The notes under the pieces are model-generated. The model did no database searches. It had not been told where the DNA came from and was given only the letters and a program-made list of their open reading frames with translations. 21,931 nucleotides of DNA from Hyphomicrobium_A sp943371625 (GTDB lineage Bacteria; Pseudomonadota; Alphaproteobacteria; Rhizobiales; Hyphomicrobiaceae): positions 1-21,931 of the forward strand of contig CALRVN010000010.1 in the NCBI GenBank assembly GCA_943371625.1. The letters are read 5' to 3'. Below, in pieces: positions 13,774-21,931 of the stretch (positions are counted from its first letter, which is position 1; each line of letters starts with the position of its first letter). The position numbers and the translations under genes were made by a program.

Positions 13774-14904
13774 TCAATCCAGCGGCTGACGCTTCTTTTT
13801 CTTCTTCGCGTGCGTCTTCTTCGGAGCGGCGGCGGCCGGCTGTGCCGCGACTTTCTTCACCGCCGGCTTCGCGGCGGCCGCTGCGCCCGGAACGGGCTTC
13901 GCCGCACCTGCCGCGCTCGCGGTCTCCTGTGGCGGCGGCGGAGGCGGCGCCGCGCAGGCCCGGAACCGCTCCAGCATCCCGGGGTCCGGCTCGAACCCTG
14001 AGCCGACGACCTCGCTCGGATAGTTTTCCAGCCGCGCGATCGGGAACGAGTTTTTCCAGTCGAACGTGCGGAAGCCGTTCTCGAGCAGCGCTGCAGCCCG
14101 CGCCGTGCGGGCGTTGCCGCTGCCTTCGCCCAGAATGATGGCGATGAGCTTGCGTCCGTTGCGCGTCGCGCTGGCCGCGAGATTGTAGCCCGACGCGCAG
14201 GTGTATCCGGTCTTGATGCCGTCACCGCCGGGGAACGCCGTCAGCAGCGCATTGTGCGTGCCGATGGTGATCTTGGCGATCTGCGTCTGCGTCATCGCGT
14301 AGAGCTCGGTCTCCTCGGGAAAGTCGCGCAGCAACGCGCGCGAGAGGATGCCCATGTCGCGCGCGGTCGTGACCTGCTGCTCCGCTGGCAGTCCGTGCGG
14401 ATTGATGAAGTGCGTGTGCGACATGCCGAGGCGCGCCGCAGTCTGGTTCATCTGCTTGATGAACGAGGCTTCGTCGCCGCCCAGCGTCTCTGCGATCGCG
14501 ACGGCGACATCGTTGGCAGAACGCATGATCAGTGCGCGCAGCGCCTCCTGCATCGTGATGTCTTTGCCGACCTTCAGGCCGAGCCGCGTCGGCGGCTGCT
14601 TGAATGCCGTCGGCGAGATGAAGATCTTGGTTTCCTTCGTCGCCCGGTTCTCGCGGATCGCCGTCAACGCCAGGTAGGCCGTCATCATCTTGGTGAGCGA
14701 CGCCGGATACCACGGGGCGTCGAGGTCCTCGGCATAGAGCACGTGGCCCTCGTCGAGATCGAAGACCACGGCGGAGCCGGCCAAAGCAGGTTGGGCCCAG
14801 GCTGCAAATGCCGCCAGTGCCGTCGTCAGCGCAAATAGCGAACCTTGCCTCAAGCCGCGTCGATCCCTGATTCGGCCATGTCCCTCGGCGGCGAGTATGC
14901 GCAT
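13774..14904 (-). CDS. D-alanyl-D-alanine carboxypeptidase (peptidase S11, DacA/DacF-like)
   Basis: A 376-residue penicillin-binding serine peptidase that trims the terminal D-Ala from peptidoglycan stem peptides. The three active-site motifs are intact: S69-L-T-K72, S129-A-N131 and K231-T-G233. The surrounding blocks are typical of S11 enzymes (YPASLTKMMTAYLAL, MRSANDVAVAIAE, GIKTGYTCASGYNLAASA). A signal peptide is visible at about 20-42 (SLFALTTALAAFAAWAQPALA), after an unusually long basic lead of 20 residues, so the true start may be further in. After the catalytic domain (to about 300) comes a low-complexity P/A region and a lysine-rich end (KKTHAKKKKKRQPLD) instead of the amphipathic membrane anchor of E. 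coli DacA. The tail may bind cell-wall or membrane negative charge. It converges on gshB. Confidence 0.93.
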   Translation of the reverse strand: MRILAAEGHGRIRDRRGLRQGSLFALTTALAAFAAWAQPALAGSAVVFDLDEGHVLYAEDLDAPWYPASLTKMMTAYLALTAIRENRATKETKIFISPTAFKQPPTRLGLKVGKDITMQEALRALIMRSANDVAVAIAETLGGDEASFIKQMNQTAARLGMSHTHFINPHGLPAEQQVTTARDMGILSRALLRDFPEETELYAMTQTQIAKITIGTHNALLTAFPGGDGIKTGYTCASGYNLAASATRNGRKLIAIILGEGSGNARTARAAALLENGFRTFDWKNSFPIARLENYPSEVVGSGFEPDPGMLERFRACAAPPPPPPQETASAAGAAKPVPGAAAAAKPAVKKVAAQPAAAAPKKTHAKKKKKRQPLD

Positions 14905-15060
14905 GCGCGAAGGAAAATGTCAGCCCGCCAACGACCAAGGGCGTAAATACCACTTTGCCCGCCCGTCTGAACTGCAACAACTGGGCGTCAGTCTCGCAGC
15001 AATCGACCGAGTGGGCTCGCCACGAGCACTCGGATTCCTATGCAACGATTTGAGCATCGC

Positions 15061-15080
15061 GGCTGAACGTCCATTCAGCC
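15061..15080. promoter_or_regulatory. Inverted repeat in the dacA-like / small-protein intergenic region
   Basis: GGCTGAA (15061-15067) is the exact reverse complement of TTCAGCC (15074-15080), with a 6-nt centre. It sits between divergent genes, 120 bp before the start at 15200. It could be a dimeric regulator's operator. The rest of 14905-15199 shows no gene I can support. Confidence 0.35.
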
Positions 15081-15199
15081 TCAGGGTATCTTTGTGGCAG
15101 GCGACGGAGCATTCGCGCCCCCCTCGTTGTCCTGGTGTTCGCGCAGAGTGACGGTCTCAACGGAACCTGACGCGCAGAAGCAATTGAGGAGAGATGATC

Positions 15200-15400
15200 A
15201 TGAAGTACCTAGCCCTGATGGCCTTGCTCGCAGCCCCGCTCGCCATGGCCACCACCCCCACCTCCGCCGAAGCCGGCCAGCGCGATGGATACCGCTGCCA
15301 TATGGTCAAGAAGACCGTTTGGAAGTGGGGCAAGAAGCGCACGAAGTGGGAGAAGGTCTGCCGCAGCTATCACGGCAAGCACCGCCACAACCACCGCTAA
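15200..15400 (+). CDS. Small exported cationic protein, 66 residues
   Basis: A signal peptide (MKYLALMALLAAPLAMA, cleavage probably after A17 or after TPTSAEA) is followed by a very basic mature peptide of about 40-50 residues. That peptide contains two cysteines (YRCHMV and EKVCRSY), tryptophans, and a lysine/histidine-rich end (HGKHRHNHR) that might bind metal or nucleic acid. I know no function. The start is set by GAGGAGA (15186-15192), 7 nt before ATG 15200; another ATG at 15194 is too close to that site. A strong terminator follows the stop at 15420, so this is a single-gene transcript, divergent from the carboxypeptidase. Confidence 0.8.
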   Translation: MKYLALMALLAAPLAMATTPTSAEAGQRDGYRCHMVKKTVWKWGKKRTKWEKVCRSYHGKHRHNHR

Positions 15401-15419
15401 GCCGCATCTGCGGTCGCCG

Positions 15420-15459
15420 CCCGCTCGCGCCCTGCACCGGCGCGGGCGGGTGATTTTTT
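15420..15459 (+). terminator. Intrinsic terminator after the small exported protein
   Basis: A 12-bp stem (15420-15431 with 15439-15450) has one G-T wobble, a 7-nt loop, and then TGATTTTTT. The last T residues overlap the stop of the convergent tpm gene (15458-15460). Confidence 0.88.
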
Positions 15460-16111
15460 ATCGCGGCTTCAATATTGAAACGGTGCCCGTGAGTGCGGTG
15501 ATGCCGCGCTGCTTGAAGTGCGGATGACCTTCGAGCGCGTCTCTCGAAACGAGCTCTTCGCGACCGTAATGGTCGGCAAATAGTTCATCGACGATCTTCA
15601 GCGGCGTCGCAAATGGCGGCCCCGGCATTTCACTTTGATCGTAGTCGATTGTGACGAGCAGTATCGGCGCGCGGGGCAGCAGCGCCTTCATCTTCGCCGC
15701 ATATCGCTGCTGCATATCGGCCGGCAGCGCGATGAGCGCCGCGCGGTCGTAGACACCGCCGACCCCGGCCACGGCCGACTGCGGCAGCTCGAAGAAATCG
15801 CCGCACCAGATCTCGTATAGGCCCGCTGACTTGATGGTGAAGCCCGCTTCGCGACGCACCGCCGGACTAAGCCCACGCTCGGCGAAAAAATCATCGACCG
15901 CGCGCTCGCTCAGTTCGGCGCCGACCACAGCGTGGCCGTTCTGCGCCAGCCACACCATGTCGAGGCTCTTGCCGCACAGCGGCACGAACACGCGCGCGCC
16001 GGCCGGCACGTTGAGCTTCGGCCAGTGCTTCGTCAGCGCCGGATCGAAATCCCCTTGATGGAATCCGATTTCCTGCTTGTTCCAGCGCTCCAGCCAGAAG
16101 TTACGATCCAT
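15458..16111 (-). CDS. tpm: Thiopurine S-methyltransferase
   Basis: A 217-residue SAM-dependent methyltransferase of the TPMT family; bacterial members have about 218 residues. The N-terminus FWLERWNKQEIGFHQG (5-20) and the SAM-binding motif VFVPLCGKSLDMVWLAQNGHAVVGAELSE (41-69) are diagnostic. GVYDRAALIALPADMQQRYA (119-138) follows. Bacterial TPMTs methylate thiopurines and, in some species, selenium or tellurium compounds; the natural substrate here is unknown. It starts 16 bp after the argJ stop on the same strand, so it is probably co-transcribed with argJ, with no obvious metabolic link. The ribosome binding site is weak (GAGG close to the ATG). Confidence 0.95.
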   Translation of the reverse strand: MDRNFWLERWNKQEIGFHQGDFDPALTKHWPKLNVPAGARVFVPLCGKSLDMVWLAQNGHAVVGAELSERAVDDFFAERGLSPAVRREAGFTIKSAGLYEIWCGDFFELPQSAVAGVGGVYDRAALIALPADMQQRYAAKMKALLPRAPILLVTIDYDQSEMPGPPFATPLKIVDELFADHYGREELVSRDALEGHPHFKQRGITALTGTVSILKPR

Positions 16112-16127
16112 CGCCTCGCTCGAGCCC

Positions 16128-17375
16128 TTAGCTGCGGTAGTCGGCGTTGATGTCGATGTATCCGTGCGTGAGGTCGCAGGTCCAGATCGTCGCGCGCCCG
16201 GGTCCGATGCCGAGATCGACGCGCACGGTGATCTCCGGCTGCTTCATATAGCGCGCGACTTCCTCTTCCCTATAGCTCGGCGCGCGCTCGCCCTCGTGTG
16301 CGACCAAAATGTCGCCGAAGCGGATCGACAGCTTGTCGCGATCCGCTGCCTCGCCCGACTTCCCGACCGCCATGACCACGCGTCCCCAGTTCGCGTCCTC
16401 GCCGGCGATCGCTGTCTTCACCAATGGCGAGTTGCCGATCGACAGCCCGATGCGCCGTGCGGCGCGGTCGTCCTCGGCGCCTTCCACCTCAATGGTGACG
16501 AGTTTGCTGATGCCCTCGCCATCCTTGGCAACGAGGATCGCGAGTTCCTGCAATAGGTCGCGCAACGCTGCGGCGAAATCCGCGATACGCGGATCTGTCG
16601 CGTCGCTGATGCGCCCGCAGCCGCGCTTCTCGGACTCGCCGGTGGCGAACACCAGCAGCGTGTCGCTGGTCGACGTATCGCCATCGATGGTCACGCAGTT
16701 GAACGTACGATCCGCGCCGTCGACGACCAGCGGCTGCAGCGCCGCCGCATCGATCGGTGCGTCGGTGAATACGAAGCAGAGCATCGTCGCCATGTCCGGC
16801 TGGATCATGCCGGCGCCCTTGCAGAAGCCGTTGATGACAACCTCATGACCATCGATCTTGGCCGTGCGCGTTGCGAGCTTCGGGAATGTGTCGGTCGTCA
16901 TCACCGCACGCGCCGCCGCATGCCAGGTGTCCGCCTTGGCTTCCGCGGCCAGGCGATCGAACAGGTGCACGAACTTGGTCGCATCGAGCGGTTCGCCGAT
17001 GACGCCGGTGGAAGCGATGAACACTTCACCCGGCGCGCAGCTAACCGCCGCCGCCGCTGCGTCCGCAGTCAGAATGACGGTCTCCAGGCCCTTCTTGCCG
17101 GTGAAAGCGTTGGAGTTGCCGGAGTTGACCACCAGCGCCCGTGCCTTGCCTTCACGCAGCCCGAGAGCACACCAGTCGACCGGCGCCGAGCGCGTCTTGG
17201 AGCGCGTCAGAACTCCCGCCGCCTGCGTGCCGGGCGAGAACACCCCGAGCAGGAGGTCGGTACGTCCCTTGTATTTTATGCCGGCTGCCGCGGTAGCGAA
17301 GCGCACGCCGGGCACCTCAGGCACGCTCGGTAGAGCGGCGGGTGCGAACGGCGATGTCGGGGCAGGCTTTCCCAT
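16128..17375 (-). CDS. argJ: Bifunctional glutamate N-acetyltransferase / ornithine acetyltransferase ArgJ
   Basis: A 415-residue enzyme of the arginine pathway that moves the acetyl group from N-acetylornithine to glutamate, recycling it. The precursor cleaves itself into alpha and beta chains at the conserved ATML site, with T197 as the new N-terminal nucleophile (PDMATMLCF, 193-201). Other landmarks are NSGNSNAFTG (84-93), ASTGVIGEPL (121-130), the oxyanion region, and GNSPLVKTAIAGEDANWGR near 310-330. The frame is open for 78 more codons upstream, but these are arginine-rich and lie antisense to the PPIase 3' end. ATG 17375 gives the usual length and has GGAG 6 nt before it. It lies downstream of the PPIase terminator, so it needs its own promoter or readthrough. 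Confidence 0.96.
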   Translation of the reverse strand: MGKPAPTSPFAPAALPSVPEVPGVRFATAAAGIKYKGRTDLLLGVFSPGTQAAGVLTRSKTRSAPVDWCALGLREGKARALVVNSGNSNAFTGKKGLETVILTADAAAAAVSCAPGEVFIASTGVIGEPLDATKFVHLFDRLAAEAKADTWHAAARAVMTTDTFPKLATRTAKIDGHEVVINGFCKGAGMIQPDMATMLCFVFTDAPIDAAALQPLVVDGADRTFNCVTIDGDTSTSDTLLVFATGESEKRGCGRISDATDPRIADFAAALRDLLQELAILVAKDGEGISKLVTIEVEGAEDDRAARRIGLSIGNSPLVKTAIAGEDANWGRVVMAVGKSGEAADRDKLSIRFGDILVAHEGERAPSYREEEVARYMKQPEITVRVDLGIGPGRATIWTCDLTHGYIDINADYRS

Positions 17376-17410
17376 CGTCGGCTCCGAAAGTTCGAATAGG
17401 CCGCGAGTGG

Positions 17411-17443
17411 AAACAGATCGGGCCGCTTGGAGCAAGCGGCCCG
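17411..17443 (-). terminator. Intrinsic terminator after the PPIase gene
   Basis: CGGGCCGCTTG (17419-17429) and CAAGCGGCCCG (17433-17443) form a perfect 11-bp stem with a 3-nt loop. On the - strand it is followed by ATCTGTTTCC, a modest T-run. It separates the PPIase transcript from argJ. Confidence 0.75.
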
Positions 17444-17469
17444 TTGTCAGTGTCCTGAAATTTTGAAGC

Positions 17470-18459
17470 TTAGGGCTTGGCCGCCGGCGGCGTCGCAGGA
17501 GCGGCACCGGGAGCGGGCGCTGCGCCCGGAGCAGCACCAGCCGCACCGGCCTCTTTCGCCTTCTTGGCAGCTTCCATCGCCTCGGCCTGCTTCTTCTGCG
17601 ACTCTTCAACCTGCTTCTCGATGTCGGCGTCGACGTACTCGATCTTCGCCTTGCCGCGCATCTCGGCCGAAGCCTCCTGCGCCTTGCGCACGGCGAGCGA
17701 GTTGAGGATCGTGTCCTTCACCTGGTCATAGGTCGGCGGCGCCTTCGCGCGGCGATCCTCGAGCTTGATGACGTGCCAGCCGTAAGCGGTCTTCACCGGC
17801 TCCGACAGCTCACCCTTCTGCATCTTGACGACAGCAGCTTCGAACTCGGGCACCATCTGTCCCATGCCGAAGTAGCCGAGGAAGCCGCCGTCCTTCTTCG
17901 ATACCGGGTCGGTCGAGTTCTCGCCCGCGAGCTTGGCGAAGTCTTCTCCGGCCGCGACCTTGGCGCGCAGCTCCTTGGCCTTCTCCTCGCTGGCTACCAG
18001 AATGTGACGCGCCGCAAATTCGGTCTCCGGCTTCATCTGCGCGATGCGAGCGTTGTAGATCTTCTTCGCTTCGTCTTCGCTGATCGCCGACTTCAGCTTC
18101 TTCTCGAAGTACTGCTCGCGCAATGCGCGTCCGCGCAGGTACTCCATGTACGCCTTGAACTCCGGCGTCTCGCCGAGCTTGTCGGCCTCGCCGGCATTGG
18201 CGAACAGCTTGTTGTCGATCAGGTATTCGGCCAGCGCGCGGCGCTTCACCTCCGGCGGCAGCTGCGCGAGCTCATTGCCGACTTCGCTCTCGGCGAGCTT
18301 CAGGTCGCCTTCCGTGATGGCCTTTCCATCTACGGTCACCACGACCGTGTCGTTCGCGATGCCCTGCGCCAGGGCCGATGTTCCGGTTGCGCACAGCACG
18401 CTGGCGGCTGCGAGGGCGAGGCCTGCGAGGGCGTGCTTGTTCGGAATGACTGAGTACAT
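17470..18459 (-). CDS. Parvulin-type peptidylprolyl isomerase (periplasmic, PrsA/SurA-like)
   Basis: A 329-residue exported folding factor. A signal peptide (about 1-31, ending TGTSALA before QGIAND) is followed by an N-terminal helical chaperone-like region (about 40-140, with AEYLIDNKLFANAGEADKLG). The parvulin domain is at about 147-235 (ARHILVASEEKAKEL, GGFLGYFGMGQMVPEFEAAV, GWHVIKLEDRR). The C-terminus is a charged helix and then an A/P/G-rich low-complexity tail of about 30 residues. It probably helps fold secreted proteins in the periplasm. The frame extends 71 codons upstream, but ATG 18459 is chosen because the signal peptide begins there. It is divergent from secA, with a promoter candidate at 18579-18607, and has its own terminator. 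Confidence 0.92.
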   Translation of the reverse strand: MYSVIPNKHALAGLALAAASVLCATGTSALAQGIANDTVVVTVDGKAITEGDLKLAESEVGNELAQLPPEVKRRALAEYLIDNKLFANAGEADKLGETPEFKAYMEYLRGRALREQYFEKKLKSAISEDEAKKIYNARIAQMKPETEFAARHILVASEEKAKELRAKVAAGEDFAKLAGENSTDPVSKKDGGFLGYFGMGQMVPEFEAAVVKMQKGELSEPVKTAYGWHVIKLEDRRAKAPPTYDQVKDTILNSLAVRKAQEASAEMRGKAKIEYVDADIEKQVEESQKKQAEAMEAAKKAKEAGAAGAAPGAAPAPGAAPATPPAAKP

Positions 18460-18578
18460 GCTGATCTCTGATTGTTGGACGGTCAGAAGACCGAAGGAGA
18501 AGGGCGAAGGACCAATACCCGCCGGTTGTTGCGCTCTCGTGCACCTGAAACGGGCGGTCCCGGCCAATTGCGGGCCCA

Positions 18579-18607
18579 TGGATAGTGGGGTGCGTAGGCG
18601 CTGCCAA
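18579..18607 (-). promoter_or_regulatory. Candidate sigma70-like promoter for the PPIase gene
   Basis: On the - strand, TTGGCA (18602-18607, 5 of 6) is followed after 17 nt by TATCCA (18579-18584, 3 of 6). The leader would be about 110 nt. Confidence 0.45.
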
Positions 18608-18676
18608 GTTAAGAATTGGAGAGTTCGCGAAAGAAATTCCGCTGTTTTGAGGGGCCGTAGAAGCGTTTCCAATGCG

Positions 18677-18705
18677 TTGACAAGCCTAGGGTGCGGTCCT
18701 TATCT
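18677..18705 (+). promoter_or_regulatory. secA: Candidate sigma70-like promoter for secA
   Basis: A perfect TTGACA (18677-18682) is followed after 17 nt by TTATCT (18700-18705). It is the best promoter match I saw in the window. The implied leader is about 170 nt, long enough for post-transcriptional control, but I see no known SecM-like arrest peptide in it. The region 18460-18885 otherwise holds no supported gene. Confidence 0.6.
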
Positions 18706-18885
18706 CTCCCCCGCGGCTGAACTTCTTGCGCAATAGGCGGTTGCAGCGCACACCGGCGCCTCTCCGCGACGTGCGGATCGGGCCTGGAAGTCGGCTTGGC
18801 GTCCCTGCGCAAGTACAGGGAAGTCCGTCTGCACATTGTGCCTATACCTCCCGGCAGAAGCCTGGAAATTTGGGGAACACTTCGA

Positions 18886-21819
<2,934 letters not shown>

Positions 21820-21851
21820 CGCGGCCCTTGCACGACACGGCTGAGCTGATC

Positions 21852-21884
21852 ACGCTGCGCGCCTCAGGGTGCGCAGCGTTTTTC
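21852..21884 (+). terminator. secA: Intrinsic terminator after secA
   Basis: ACGCTGCGC (21852-21860) pairs perfectly with GCGCAGCGT (21871-21879), with a 10-nt loop, followed by TTTTT. Confidence 0.88.
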
Positions 21885-21888
21885 TTGC

Positions 21889-21931
21889 CTAAGCGGCTTC
21901 ACGCAGCAGCGCATCGAGATCGAGCCGCTGC
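21889..21931 (-). CDS. Possible C-terminal end of a convergent gene (cut by right edge)
   Basis: On the - strand one frame reads QRLDLDALLREAA and stops at TAG (21889-21891), 5 bp beyond the secA terminator's T-run. The composition and the position just past a terminator fit the end of a convergent gene, but 13 residues cannot identify it. Confidence 0.35.
   Translation of the reverse strand, partial: QRLDLDALLREAA

Noticed and set aside
14897..15151. 84-codon + strand frame in the gap between the carboxypeptidase and the small exported protein
   Set aside because: No ribosome binding site, starts inside the divergent gene's 5' end, and no recognisable feature.
17376..17609. N-terminal extension of ArgJ by 78 residues
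   Set aside because: The extra residues are arginine-rich, antisense to the PPIase 3' end, and cross a terminator; ATG 17375 gives normal length and has a ribosome binding site.

Overview
The window is GC-rich, mostly densely coding DNA that looks like an alphaproteobacterial chromosome, probably of the Rhizobiales (Hyphomicrobiales). The grounds are the strong G/C bias at third codon positions in the core genes, the protein families present, and the lpoA-like / rsmI / yraN / gshB neighbourhood. The genus cannot be fixed from the sequence alone.

Region 1 (1-3275) is an accessory module on the + strand, cut by the left edge. It holds the coiled-coil C-terminus of an unrecognised protein, a SNF2-type helicase, and a DUF3883 (NO VEIN C-terminal-like) protein with a nuclease-like D...E-x-K pattern. 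The second and third genes overlap by 4 bp and are translationally coupled. Codon use is less G/C-biased than in the core genes. This gene combination is typical of anti-phage or restriction-like loci, but the rest of the operon lies outside the window.

Region 2 (3276-5890) is sparsely coding. A cluster of GTAGCTC/GAGCTAC motifs surrounds and enters a possible 61-codon gene. A dsbB-family gene follows. Then comes about 1 kb without a convincing gene, containing a decayed GTTGCGT-rich tandem repeat and a run of perfect stem-loops. That run leads to a 71-codon gene with a strong ribosome binding site and a clear terminator. This is the least explained part of the window.

Region 3 (5945-9982) holds an HNH nuclease and an AlkA-like DNA glycosylase on the - strand. 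On the + strand are an exported protein of unknown function, a small hypothetical gene, a gluQ (glutamyl-Q tRNA(Asp) synthetase) whose reading frame is broken near 8666, and a one-TM hypothetical protein.

Region 4 (9979-21931) is core housekeeping. An LpoA/YraM-like lipoprotein is divergent from rsmI-yraN, with gshB just downstream. A D-Ala-D-Ala carboxypeptidase (S11) converges on gshB. A small cationic exported protein ends at a strong terminator and faces tpm. argJ and tpm form a - strand pair. A parvulin-type periplasmic PPIase is divergent from secA, and each of the two has a plausible sigma70-like promoter. secA ends at a strong terminator, beyond which the last residues of a further - strand gene may be visible. 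Several products serve the envelope: SecA exports proteins, the PPIase and DsbB-type protein fold or oxidise them, and the LpoA-like lipoprotein and carboxypeptidase act on peptidoglycan.
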